Position numbers and translations under genes: made by a program. Below the pieces are notes generated by a model. It saw only the letters and a list, made by a program, of their open reading frames with translations. It had not been told where the DNA came from and did no database searches. Below, piece by piece: positions 9,759 to 18,316 of a stretch of 42,253 bases of DNA; position 1 is the stretch's first letter; every line of letters starts with the position of its first letter. The DNA is taken from positions 1-42,253 of the forward strand of contig CANQUE010000015.1 of assembly GCA_947626905.1 (NCBI GenBank). The letters are read 5' to 3'. Source of the DNA: an uncultured Oscillospiraceae bacterium. Lineage in GTDB: Bacteria; Bacillota; Clostridia; Oscillospirales; Oscillospiraceae.

Positions 9759-11690
9759 GTGAAAACCGTTCGTTTGACTATGGCCCAGGCGCTGGTACGG
9801 TTTTTGGAAAACCAGTACATCGACGTGGACGGCGTCCAGAGCCGTTTCGTCCGGGGCGTGTTCATGATCCCCGGCCACGGAAACGTAGTGGGCCTTGGCC
9901 AGGCGCTGAGCCAGGAGGCCAAGCATCTGGAGATCTACCAGGGCAAGAACGAGCAGGGCATGGCCCAGGCCGCCGTGGCCTTCGCCAAGCAGATGAAGCG
10001 CAAGCAGATCTTCGCCGTCACCAGCTCCATCGGCCCCGGCGCGGCCAACATGGTCACCGCCTGCGGCACCGCCACCGCCAACAACATCCCCGTTCTGGTG
10101 CTGCCCGGCGACACCTATGCCTGCCGCCAGCCCGATCCGGTGCTCCAGCAGGTGGAGCATACCTACAACCTCTCTATCTCCACCAACGACGCGTTCAAGG
10201 CCGTGTGCCGCTACTGGGACCGCATCGTCCGGCCCGAGCAGCTGATGAGCGCCATGATCTCCGCGTTCCGCACCCTCACCGACCCGGCCAACACCGGCGC
10301 GGTGTGCGTCGCCATGCCCCAGGACGTGGAGGGCGAGGCCTACGACTATCCTGTCAGCTTCTTCGCCAAGCGGGTCTGGCGCCTGGAGCGCCGGCCGGCC
10401 ACCGAGGCGGCGCTGGACGAGGCGGCGGCGGCCATCCAAAATGCCAAGCGCCCCCTGCTGGTATGCGGCGGCGGCGTGCGCTACTCCGAGGCCCATGAGG
10501 AATTCCGCGCCTTTGCCGAGGCCACCGGCATCCCCTTCGCCGAGACCCAGGCCGGCAAGAGCGCCATCGAGTGGACCCACCCCCTGAACCTGGGCGGCCT
10601 GGGCGTCACCGGCGGCTCCGCCGCCAACGAGATCGCCAAGAAGGCGGATCTGGTCATCGGCGTGGGCACCCGCTATACCGACTTCACCACCAGCTCCAAG
10701 TGGCTTTTCAAGGATAACTGCAAGTTCGTCAACATCAACGTCAGCCAGTTCCAGGCCCTGAAGATGGAGGCCGTCCCCGTGGTGGCCGACGCCAAGGACG
10801 CCCTGCCCCGGCTGCTGAAAAAGCTGGGCGGCTACAAGGCCCCCTACACCGACGAGGTGAAGAAGGCCCAGGCCAAGTGGTTCAAGGAGCTGGAGCGGCT
10901 GGACGGCATCCGCTTCGAGGACAAGGACTCCTGGAAGCCGGAGATCAACGACGCCAACGCCGGCTCCGCCCGGCGCTTCGCCCATGACCTGCACACGGAG
11001 CTGACCCAGACCGCCGCTCTGGGATACATCAACGCCGTCATGGACGACGAGGACGTGGCCATCGGCGCGGCCGGCTCCCTGCCCGGCGACATGCAGCGCA
11101 TGTGGCGGGCCGTGGGCCGGGACACCTACAACATGGAATACGGCTACTCCACCATGGGCTACGAGGTCGCCGGCGCTCTGGGCGTCAAGCTGGCCGTGGG
11201 CCCCGAGCACGAGGTCTACTCCTTCTGCGGCGACGGCAGCTTCAACATGCTCCACGGGGAGCTCATCACCGCCGTGCAGGAGCACAAGAAGATCGTGGTG
11301 TGCCTGTTCGACAACGCCAGCTTCGGCTGCATCAACAACCTGCAGGTGGGCCACGGCAACAAGACCCTGGTCACGGAGCTGCGCAGCCGCAGCAAGGACG
11401 GCGGTCTGAACGGCCCGTTCATGGACATCAACTACGCCAAGGTGGCGGAGGCCTATGGCTGCGTCAGCTTCCAGGCCCGGACCATGGCCGAGCTTGCGGA
11501 CGCGGTGGAGGCGGCCAAGAAGGTGAAGAACGTCCCCGTGCTCATCGACATCAAGGTCCTCCCCAAGACCATGACCGACGGCTATGGCTCCTGGTGGCGG
11601 GTAGGCGACACCGAGGTCTCCCAGCGGCCGGAGAACGTGGCGGCCTACGCCGACCATCTGGCCCACGTGAAGGACGCGCGCAAGTTCTGA
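9759..11690 (+). CDS. iolD: 3D-(3,5/4)-trihydroxycyclohexane-1,2-dione hydrolase
   Basis: A 643-residue thiamine-diphosphate enzyme of the acetolactate-synthase superfamily. It opens the cyclohexane-dione ring by hydrolysis to give 5-deoxy-D-glucuronate. The N-terminal Glu region (YQGKNEQGMAQAAVAFAK) activates the cofactor. The C-terminal thiamine-diphosphate motif runs from GDGSFNM to DNASFGCINN (about 487-530) and binds Mg2+ and the diphosphate. Length fits IolD. The start is GTG with an ideal AAGGAGG 7 bases upstream. It is placed between iolB and iolG in the operon, with gaps under 50 bases. Confidence 0.95.
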   Translation: MKTVRLTMAQALVRFLENQYIDVDGVQSRFVRGVFMIPGHGNVVGLGQALSQEAKHLEIYQGKNEQGMAQAAVAFAKQMKRKQIFAVTSSIGPGAANMVTACGTATANNIPVLVLPGDTYACRQPDPVLQQVEHTYNLSISTNDAFKAVCRYWDRIVRPEQLMSAMISAFRTLTDPANTGAVCVAMPQDVEGEAYDYPVSFFAKRVWRLERRPATEAALDEAAAAIQNAKRPLLVCGGGVRYSEAHEEFRAFAEATGIPFAETQAGKSAIEWTHPLNLGGLGVTGGSAANEIAKKADLVIGVGTRYTDFTTSSKWLFKDNCKFVNINVSQFQALKMEAVPVVADAKDALPRLLKKLGGYKAPYTDEVKKAQAKWFKELERLDGIRFEDKDSWKPEINDANAGSARRFAHDLHTELTQTAALGYINAVMDDEDVAIGAAGSLPGDMQRMWRAVGRDTYNMEYGYSTMGYEVAGALGVKLAVGPEHEVYSFCGDGSFNMLHGELITAVQEHKKIVVCLFDNASFGCINNLQVGHGNKTLVTELRSRSKDGGLNGPFMDINYAKVAEAYGCVSFQARTMAELADAVEAAKKVKNVPVLIDIKVLPKTMTDGYGSWWRVGDTEVSQRPENVAAYADHLAHVKDARKF

Positions 11691-11737
11691 TATCCCTGAA
11701 AATCTACATATCATATATAATGAAGGAAGGCTCAAAC

Positions 11738-12775
11738 ATGGATAAAGTTTTGAAGATCGGCATCATCGGCTGCGGCGCCATTGGCAAGGATCATTGCCGC
11801 CGCATCATCGAGACCGTCCCCGGCGCCACCGTGGTGGCCGTCAGCGACTATGTGGCCGCCGCCGCGGACGACACCGCCGCGAAATACGGCATCCGCTCCT
11901 TTGGCAGCGACTGCGACGGCATGATCAAGGACCCGGAGGTGGAGGCCGTCATGATCACCTCCATCGACCCCACCCACCACGACTACGTGATGAAGACCCT
12001 GGCCGAGGAGAAGTGGTGCTTCTGCGAAAAGCCCCTGAGCCAGAACGCCGCCGACTGCGAGGACATCATCCGCCGGGAGCTGGAGATCGGCCAGCGGAAG
12101 GTCCAGGTGGGCTTCATGCGCCACTATGACCGGGGCTATGCCGAGATGAAGCGGATCATCGAATCCGGCGAGCTGGGCGCGCCCCTGCTCATCAAGGCCT
12201 GCCACCGCAACGTCTCCCAGGGCCCGGGCTTCAAGACCGAAAACGGCGTCACCAACGTGGCCATCCATGAGCTGGACATCTGCCGGTGGCTGCTGGACGA
12301 CGAGTATGAGGACGTGCAGTGCGTAAAGGTGCGCCAGTCCGCCAACTCCAACAAGGGCTACGACAACCCCCAGGTCATGCTCATGCGCACCAAGAAGGGC
12401 TGCTTCATCGACGTGGAGGTCCAGGTGGCCGACGGCTACGGCTACGATATCCAGTGCGAGGTGGTCTGCGAAAACGGCACCGTGAAGCTGCCCGACCCCT
12501 ACGCGGTGGTCTGCCGCTCCCGTCCCTCCGGCTGGGACAGCGTCCGGCCCGCCGAATCCATGCCCATCATGACCGACTGGAAAGAGCGGTTCATCGAGGC
12601 GTACGACATCGAGATGATCAAGTGGGTGGAGTCCGTCCACGCCGGGAAGCTCACCGGTCCCTCCGCCTGGGACGGCTATGTGGCCTGCGTGGCGGGCGAC
12701 GCGCTGAACGCCTCCCGCGGCACCTCCCAGTTCTACAAAGTGGAGGCCATGGACAAGCCCGCGCTGTATATGTGA
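11738..12775 (+). CDS. iolG: myo-inositol 2-dehydrogenase
   Basis: A 345-residue Gfo/Idh/MocA oxidoreductase that oxidises myo-inositol to scyllo-inosose with NAD+. The sequence follows Bacillus IolG closely: GIIGCGAIGKDH (8-19, cofactor), CEKPL (Lys98), QVGFMRHYD, GYGYDIQCE, and SGPTAWDGY-like GPSAWDGY near the end. One point is odd. The residue four before the catalytic His177 is Asn173, whereas IolG, as I recall it, has the catalytic Asp there. The start at 11738 has GAAGGAAGG 7 bases upstream; an earlier in-frame ATG at 11720 overlaps that site. It is the only operon member of its family; the second paralogue is at 2644-3660. Confidence 0.93.
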   Translation: MDKVLKIGIIGCGAIGKDHCRRIIETVPGATVVAVSDYVAAAADDTAAKYGIRSFGSDCDGMIKDPEVEAVMITSIDPTHHDYVMKTLAEEKWCFCEKPLSQNAADCEDIIRRELEIGQRKVQVGFMRHYDRGYAEMKRIIESGELGAPLLIKACHRNVSQGPGFKTENGVTNVAIHELDICRWLLDDEYEDVQCVKVRQSANSNKGYDNPQVMLMRTKKGCFIDVEVQVADGYGYDIQCEVVCENGTVKLPDPYAVVCRSRPSGWDSVRPAESMPIMTDWKERFIEAYDIEMIKWVESVHAGKLTGPSAWDGYVACVAGDALNASRGTSQFYKVEAMDKPALYM

Positions 12776-12823
12776 TCCACCCGCTCAACGACTTTGCGGC
12801 CCGGCCGCAGAAGGAAGGATTGT

Positions 12824-13666
12824 ATGAAAGATCTGAACGTAAAGCAGCTCAATATCCTGGCGGCCCAGATCCGGCTGGAAACCTTGAAGGTCATCCACTC
12901 CCGGGGCTTCGGCCACGTGGGCGGCTCGGTGGATCTGGCGGAGATGCTGGCGGTGCTGTACGGCGCGGCCATGCGCTTCGATCCCAAGGACCCCCGCTGG
13001 CCCGACCGGGACTGGCTCGTTCTCTCCAAGGGCCACGCGGGGCCGGCGGCTTACGCCACCTTCGGCCTGATGGGCTATTACCCCCTGGAGCAGGCCTATA
13101 CCCTCAACCATCCCCACACCCGCTTCCCCAGCCACACCGACCGGCTGCTGACCCCCGGCGTGGATCTGACCACCGGCTCTCTGGGCCAGGGGGCCTCCAG
13201 CGCCATGGGCGCCGCCCTGGGCAACAAGCTGGACGGCCGTGACAGCCGGGTCTACCTAGTGGTGGGCGACGGCGAGGCCGACGAGGGCCAGGTCTGGGAA
13301 GCGTTCCACTTTGCCGCGGCCCACAAGCTGGACAACGTGGTGGTGTTCCTGGACATGAACGGCTACCAGCTGGACGGCCCCACCGCCGAGATCCTGGACC
13401 ACGGCGACCTGCCCGGAAAGGTAGCGGCCTTCGGCCTGTATACCCAGCAGGTGGACGGCCACGACGTGGCGGCCATCTATCACGCCTTGGAAGCCGCCCT
13501 GGCCCATAAGGGCTCCCCCAGCTGCATCGTGCTGAACACCTGCAAGGGCAAGGGAGCCACCTTCGCCGAGAGCAGCCACGCCCACAGCTCCCAGCCCAAC
13601 GAGGAACAGTGGGCCGAGGCCCTTCAGGCGGCGGAGCAGGCCCTGGAAGCGGCCAGGCAGGCGTAA
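12824..13666 (+). CDS. Transketolase, N-terminal subunit (thiamine-diphosphate binding)
   Basis: A 280-residue half-transketolase. Split N and C subunits are common in Firmicutes and archaea. It carries SRGFGHVGGSVDLAE, the pyrophosphate/Mg motif GDGEADEGQVWEA followed by LDMNGYQLDG (about 147-182), and HAHSSQPNEEQ near the end. With the next gene it would move a two-carbon ketol unit from a ketose to an aldose. Its place right after iolG and before a 4-carbon semialdehyde reductase suggests that the donor is 2-deoxy-5-keto-D-gluconate from IolB. The ordinary alternative is a pentose-phosphate role. AAGGAAGG lies 5 bases upstream of the ATG. Confidence 0.92.
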   Translation: MKDLNVKQLNILAAQIRLETLKVIHSRGFGHVGGSVDLAEMLAVLYGAAMRFDPKDPRWPDRDWLVLSKGHAGPAAYATFGLMGYYPLEQAYTLNHPHTRFPSHTDRLLTPGVDLTTGSLGQGASSAMGAALGNKLDGRDSRVYLVVGDGEADEGQVWEAFHFAAAHKLDNVVVFLDMNGYQLDGPTAEILDHGDLPGKVAAFGLYTQQVDGHDVAAIYHALEAALAHKGSPSCIVLNTCKGKGATFAESSHAHSSQPNEEQWAEALQAAEQALEAARQA

Positions 13667-13680
13667 AGGAGGGCATGAAT

Positions 13681-14655
13681 ATGAACATCAAGCTGATCGC
13701 GAAGCATGAAAAGGACGCCCGGGCCAGTCGGGACGCCATCGTCACCACCCTGGAGGAGCTGATGGACGCCGATCCGTCGGTCTGCTACGTGGACTGCGAC
13801 CTGATGGGTTGTCTGAATACCAAGGGCCTGTGGAAAAAGCATCCCGACCGGGCCATCCAGGCCGGCATCGCCGAGGCCAACGCCGCCGGGGTCTGCGCGG
13901 GTCTGGCCGCCACGGGCAAGAACGTGTTTTTCCACTCCTTCGGCACCTTCTCCTCCCGCCGGTGCTATGACCAGATCTATATGTCCGCGGCCTACGCGGG
14001 CCTGACCGTGCACGTGCTGGGCTCCGACGCGGGCGTCACCGCCGCGTTCAACGGCGGCACCCATATGCCTCTGGAGGACGCGGGGATGTATCTGTCCATC
14101 CCCCAGACCACGGTGATCGACGCCTGCGACTATGACCAGCTGTACAGCGTCATGCACAGCCTCGCCCACACCCAGGGCGTCAGCTATACCCGCTTCGTCC
14201 GCAAGGACGTGATCCAGGTCTATGCCCCGGGCTCCCAGTTTGAGATCGGCAAGGGCGTGGTGCTGCACGAAAGCGGCGAGGACGCCTGCGCCGTCATCTG
14301 CTCGGGCATCATGGTGGACGAGGCCCTAAAGGCATACGAATCCCTTCAGGCCCAGGGCATAACGATCCGGGTGATCGATATGTTCACCTGGAAGCCCCTG
14401 GACGAGGCCCTGGTCCGCAAGGCCGCCGCCGAGACCGGCTGCGTCGTCACGGCGGAGAACCACAACGTCACCTGCGGCCTGGGCGCCGCGGTGGCCAGCT
14501 GCCTGGCCAAGGACCATCCCGTGCCCCAGGAGTTCGTGGGCGTACAGGACCGGTTCGGCCAGGTGGGTCCCCAGAGTTTTCTGATGGATGAATACGGCCT
14601 GCGGGCCGCCGACATCGAGGCCGCTGTGAAGCGCGCCATCGCCCGCAAATCATAA
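13681..14655 (+). CDS. Transketolase, C-terminal subunit (pyrimidine-binding and C domains)
   Basis: A 324-residue partner of the preceding gene. The GIAEANAAGVCAGLA motif holds Glu65, which contacts the thiamine aminopyrimidine. The C-terminal domain reads GIVV-like ICSGIMVDEAL, VIDMFTWKPLD and VVTAENHNVTCGLG. I chose ATG 13681 because AAAGGAGGG sits 7 bases away. ATG 13675 is in frame but almost touches that site. The 14-base gap to the N subunit indicates co-translation. The heterodimer's donor in this operon is proposed to be an inositol-derived deoxy-keto acid (inference). Confidence 0.92.
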   Translation: MNIKLIAKHEKDARASRDAIVTTLEELMDADPSVCYVDCDLMGCLNTKGLWKKHPDRAIQAGIAEANAAGVCAGLAATGKNVFFHSFGTFSSRRCYDQIYMSAAYAGLTVHVLGSDAGVTAAFNGGTHMPLEDAGMYLSIPQTTVIDACDYDQLYSVMHSLAHTQGVSYTRFVRKDVIQVYAPGSQFEIGKGVVLHESGEDACAVICSGIMVDEALKAYESLQAQGITIRVIDMFTWKPLDEALVRKAAAETGCVVTAENHNVTCGLGAAVASCLAKDHPVPQEFVGVQDRFGQVGPQSFLMDEYGLRAADIEAAVKRAIARKS

Positions 14656-14670
14656 TCAGGAGGATCATCA

Positions 14671-15852
14671 ATGGCTATGGACGCATTTTCCGCCGCTCTG
14701 ATGGCGGACAAGAGAGAGATCATCTTCGCCCCCACCGTGTACAAGTTCGGCACCTTCGCCCAGATGGCGGAGCAGTTCAAGCTCAACGAGCGGGACGTGG
14801 TGCTCACCAACGAGTTCATCTATCACCCCTTCATGGAGGAGCTGGGCCTGCCCTGCCAGTACGTCTTCCAAGAGAAGTTCGGCGCCGGCGAACCCAGCGA
14901 GGCCATGATCCAGACCATGTACGACGCCATCCCCTACGACAGCTATGACCGGGTCATCGCCGTGGGCGGCGGCGCCATCATGGATCTGTGCAAGCTGCTG
15001 GGCTGCAAGCGGCCCGACACGGTACATAACCTGTATTTCAAGCGCTTCCCCGTGATCCATGAGAAGGACGTCATCGCCGTGCCCACCACCTGCGGCACCG
15101 GCTCCGAGTGCACCAACATCTCCGTGGCCATCGTCAAGGACGAGAAGGACGGCGTGCTCACCGGCGGCGAGACCAAGCTGGGCCTGGTCTCCGACGACAT
15201 CATCCCCAACAAGGTCTGCCTGATCCCGGATCTGCTGCGGACCCTGCCCTACAAGCCCTTTGCCTGCTCCGCCATCGACGCGCTGGTCCACGCCACCGAG
15301 TCCTTCCTCTCCCCCCACCGGAAGACCATGACTTCGGAGCTGTTCTCCGTCAAGGCCATGGAGCTGATCCTCAAGGGCTTCAAGCTGCTGGACGAGAAGG
15401 GCCAGGAGGCCCGGTTCGAGTACATGGACCAGTTCGTCACCGCCTCCTTCTACGCGGGCATCGCCTTCCTGAAGGCCGGCTGCGGCCCGGTGCACGGCAT
15501 GAGCTTCCCTCTGGGCGGCACCTATCACGTGCCCCACGGCGAGAGCAACTATATGCTCTTCGGCGCCATCCTGGACTACTATGACGAGCACAACCCCGAC
15601 GGGGAGATCATGAAGTTCAAGGAGCTGATCGCCTCCATCGTGGGATGCGAAGCGAAGGACGCCATCCCGACGCTGAACGCGCTGCTGCAGCGGATCCTGC
15701 CTCTGCGGCCGCTGCGGGACTGCGGCTTCACCGAGGCCGATTTCAAGGCCTTCCCCCTGTCTGTGGAGGCCAATCAGCAGCGGCTGATGACCAACGCCTA
15801 CTATCCCTTTGACCTGGCCAGCGAAGAGGCCATCTACCGCAAGTGCTACTGA
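14671..15852 (+). CDS. 4-hydroxybutyrate dehydrogenase-like iron alcohol dehydrogenase (semialdehyde reductase)
   Basis: A 393-residue group-III alcohol dehydrogenase. It closely resembles clostridial 4-hydroxybutyrate dehydrogenase along its length (VYKF start, LTNEF, QEKFGAGEPS, HATESFLSPH, GGTYHVPHGESNY). The nucleotide motif GGGAIMD is at 99-105. The metal ligands Asp203, His207, His275 and His289 follow the family spacing. The known enzyme interconverts succinic semialdehyde and 4-hydroxybutyrate with NAD(H). Following a transketolase, the likely substrate here is the 3-hydroxylated analogue 3-hydroxy-4-oxobutanoate, giving 3,4-dihydroxybutyrate. AGGAGG is 8 bases before the ATG. Confidence 0.9.
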   Translation: MAMDAFSAALMADKREIIFAPTVYKFGTFAQMAEQFKLNERDVVLTNEFIYHPFMEELGLPCQYVFQEKFGAGEPSEAMIQTMYDAIPYDSYDRVIAVGGGAIMDLCKLLGCKRPDTVHNLYFKRFPVIHEKDVIAVPTTCGTGSECTNISVAIVKDEKDGVLTGGETKLGLVSDDIIPNKVCLIPDLLRTLPYKPFACSAIDALVHATESFLSPHRKTMTSELFSVKAMELILKGFKLLDEKGQEARFEYMDQFVTASFYAGIAFLKAGCGPVHGMSFPLGGTYHVPHGESNYMLFGAILDYYDEHNPDGEIMKFKELIASIVGCEAKDAIPTLNALLQRILPLRPLRDCGFTEADFKAFPLSVEANQQRLMTNAYYPFDLASEEAIYRKCY

Positions 15853-15864
15853 GCTGTTAAAACC

Positions 15865-15900
15865 GGAAGGATATGACCGCGCCCGCTGTCATATCCTTCC
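15865..15900 (+). other. Intra-operon hairpin after the semialdehyde reductase gene
   Basis: GGAAGGATATGAC (15865-15877) pairs perfectly with GTCATATCCTTCC (15888-15900), a 13-bp stem with a 10-base loop. There is no T-tract, and the next ribosome site starts 13 bases later. It may be an RNA processing or stability element that sets different levels for the sugar-acid and acyl-CoA halves of the operon. Confidence 0.6.
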
Positions 15901-15927
15901 CCGCATCTATAATAAGGAGGAAGCATC

Positions 15928-16728
15928 ATGTATACCACCATCCGCTATGAAAAGCAGGACAATATCGGCATCCTTACCATCGACCGGCCCAAGGCCCTGA
16001 ACGCGCTGAACTCCACGGTCATCGCCGAGCTGGAGCAGGCCGTCACCGAGATCGAGCAGGACGCCGGGCTGGGCGCGCTGATCATCACCGGCGAGGGCCG
16101 CTCCTTCGTGGCCGGCGCCGACATCGGCGAGCAGTACCCCATGGATGTGGCCGCCGGCCGCGCCTGGGGCCGCCGGGGCAGCGCCCTGATGCGCCGCATC
16201 GAGAAGCTGGAGATCCCCACCATCGCCGCTGTGAACGGCTTCGCCCTGGGCGGCGGCTGCGAGCTGGCCATGAGCTGCGATATCATCCTGGCCGCCGGCC
16301 CCAACGCCGAGGGCAAGGGCGGCGCCAAGTTCGGCCAGCCGGAAGTGGGACTGGGCATCACCCCGGGCTTCTCCGGCACCCAGCGCCTTCCCCGCCGGGT
16401 GGGCGTCGCCAAGGCCAAGGAGCTGATCTTCTCCGGCAGGACCATCGGCGCGGAGGAGGCCGTACAGATCGGGCTGGCCAACGCCGTGTATCCCCCCGAG
16501 GAGCTGATCAGCGGCGCCATCGCCATGGCCAAGAGCTTCACCGCCAACGCCCCCATCGCCGTAAAGTATGCCAAGGCCTGCATCGACCGGGGCATGCAGA
16601 TGGACATCGACGACGGCATCGCCTTGGAGAACGAGCTGTTCGCCATGTGCTACGCCACCGCCGACCAGAAAGAGGGCATGGGCGCGTTTTTGGAAAAGCG
16701 GAAGGAAAAGCACTTCCAGAATAAATAA
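15928..16728 (+). CDS. Enoyl-CoA hydratase (crotonase family)
   Basis: A 266-residue crotonase-fold enzyme that adds or removes water at the 2,3 position of acyl-CoA. The oxyanion-hole and catalytic regions are intact: AGADIGE (63-69), GFALGGGCELAMSCD with Glu112, and GQPEVGLGITPG with Glu139. Both catalytic glutamates of true hydratases are present. Between them is a short Gly-rich extension (GPNAEGKGGAKFGQPE), about five residues longer than usual. In the proposed route it would dehydrate 3,4-dihydroxybutyryl-CoA to 4-hydroxycrotonyl-CoA. The standard alternative is 3-hydroxybutyryl-CoA. TAAGGAGG precedes the ATG. Confidence 0.92.
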   Translation: MYTTIRYEKQDNIGILTIDRPKALNALNSTVIAELEQAVTEIEQDAGLGALIITGEGRSFVAGADIGEQYPMDVAAGRAWGRRGSALMRRIEKLEIPTIAAVNGFALGGGCELAMSCDIILAAGPNAEGKGGAKFGQPEVGLGITPGFSGTQRLPRRVGVAKAKELIFSGRTIGAEEAVQIGLANAVYPPEELISGAIAMAKSFTANAPIAVKYAKACIDRGMQMDIDDGIALENELFAMCYATADQKEGMGAFLEKRKEKHFQNK

Positions 16729-16744
16729 GCAAGGGGAACGAGGC

Positions 16745-18301
16745 ATGAAGAGAGTAAAAGTCATCACCGCCGAGGAAGCGGCGCTGATGGTCAACGACGG
16801 CGACACCATCTCCACCGGCGGATTCGTCAGCTGCGCCTGCCCGGAGGCGCTGAGCAAGGCTCTGGAAGAGCGCTTCCTCCAGACCGGCCACCCCCGGGAT
16901 CTGACGCTGTTCTTCGCGGCCGGCCAGGGCCACCGGGACGGCACAGGCGGCGACCACTACGGCCATGAGGGCATGGTCAAGCGGGTGGTGGGCGGCCACT
17001 GGGACCGGGCTCCCAAGCTGGGCGACCTGGCCCTTGCCAACAAGATCGAGGCATACAACCTGCCCCAGGGCGTCATCACCCACATGTACCGGGACATCGC
17101 CGCCCATAACATCGGCACCATCACCCATGTGGGGCTGTACACCTTTGCCGACCCCCGCAACGGCGGCGGCAAGCTGAACAGCTTCACCAAGGAGGATCTG
17201 GTGAAGCTCATCGAGATCGAGGGCGAGGAGCGGCTGCTGTACAAGGGCTTCCCCATCAACGTCTGCTTCGTGCGCGGCTCCTATGCCGACGAGTACGGCA
17301 ACTGCACCGTACACCGGGAGATCGGCCCTCTGGACGTGACCGCCCAGTGCCAGGCCACCAAAAACTCCGGCGGCAAGGTCATCGTTCAGGTGGAAAAGAT
17401 CGTCCAGGGCGGCACCCTGGACCCCAAGCTGGTGAAGATCCCCGGCATCTATGTGGACGCCATCGTGGTGGGCTCCGACGAGGACAACATGCAGTGTCTG
17501 GGCATGCCCTATGACGGGGCGCTGACAGGCGAGTTCCGCATCCCTGTGGACGCCATCCCCCCCATCCCCCTGGACGCCAAGAAGATCATCGCCCGCCGGG
17601 CCGCCATGGAGCTGCCCCAGGACGCCATCGTGAACCTGGGCACCGGCGCGCCGGAGAAGATCGCCAACGTGGCGGCCGAGGAGGGCATCTCCGACAAGAT
17701 GACCCTGACCGTGGAGGCCGGCTCCATCGCCGGCGTTCCCTACGGCGGCACCCAGTTCGGCGCGGCGGCCAACTCCATGGCCATTCTGGACCACAATGTG
17801 CAGTTCGACTTCTACCAGGGCGGCGGCCTGGACGTGGCGTTCCTGGGCCTGGCGGAGACCGCGCCCAACGGGGATCTGAACGTGTCCAAGTTCGGCACCC
17901 GCCTGGCCGGCGCCGGCGGCTTCATCGACATCACCCAGAACGCGAAGAAGGTGGTCTATTGCGGCACCTTTACGGCCAAGGGCCTGAAGACCGAGTGCCG
18001 GGACGGCAAGCTGGTCATCACCCAGGAGGGCGCAAAGAAGAAATTCGTCAACCAGGTGGAGCACATCACCTTCTCCGGCGTCTACGCCAATAAGGTCCAT
18101 CAGCCGGTGCTGTACATCACCGAGCGGGCGGTGTTCCAGCTGCGCCCCGAGGGCGTGACCCTCATCGAGATCGCCCCCGGCGTAGATCTTCAGAAGGACA
18201 TTCTCGACCAGATGGAGTTCGTGCCCCAGATCGCGGAGGACCTGAAGGAAATGGACGGCCGCATCTTCCGGGACGAGCTCATGGGCCTGGCAAACGACTG
18301 A
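16745..18301 (+). CDS. Family I acyl-CoA:acetate CoA-transferase (propionate CoA-transferase/YdiF type)
   Basis: A 518-residue fused alpha-beta CoA-transferase. Glu324 in TVEAGSIAGVPYGG occupies the place of the catalytic glutamate that forms the glutamyl-CoA thioester. GGGLDVAFLGLAE and FIDITQNAKKVVYCGTF are family motifs. Members move CoA between acetyl-, propionyl-, butyryl- and hydroxyacyl-CoA. Here it would activate a C4 hydroxy acid at the expense of butyryl- or acetyl-CoA and release butyrate or acetate, closing the cycle without ATP. It lies 16 bases after the hydratase gene. The ATG at 16745 is preceded by a modest GGGGAACGAGG site. Confidence 0.9.
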   Translation: MKRVKVITAEEAALMVNDGDTISTGGFVSCACPEALSKALEERFLQTGHPRDLTLFFAAGQGHRDGTGGDHYGHEGMVKRVVGGHWDRAPKLGDLALANKIEAYNLPQGVITHMYRDIAAHNIGTITHVGLYTFADPRNGGGKLNSFTKEDLVKLIEIEGEERLLYKGFPINVCFVRGSYADEYGNCTVHREIGPLDVTAQCQATKNSGGKVIVQVEKIVQGGTLDPKLVKIPGIYVDAIVVGSDEDNMQCLGMPYDGALTGEFRIPVDAIPPIPLDAKKIIARRAAMELPQDAIVNLGTGAPEKIANVAAEEGISDKMTLTVEAGSIAGVPYGGTQFGAAANSMAILDHNVQFDFYQGGGLDVAFLGLAETAPNGDLNVSKFGTRLAGAGGFIDITQNAKKVVYCGTFTAKGLKTECRDGKLVITQEGAKKKFVNQVEHITFSGVYANKVHQPVLYITERAVFQLRPEGVTLIEIAPGVDLQKDILDQMEFVPQIAEDLKEMDGRIFRDELMGLAND

Positions 18302-18316
18302 AAAGGAGACGGGCGT

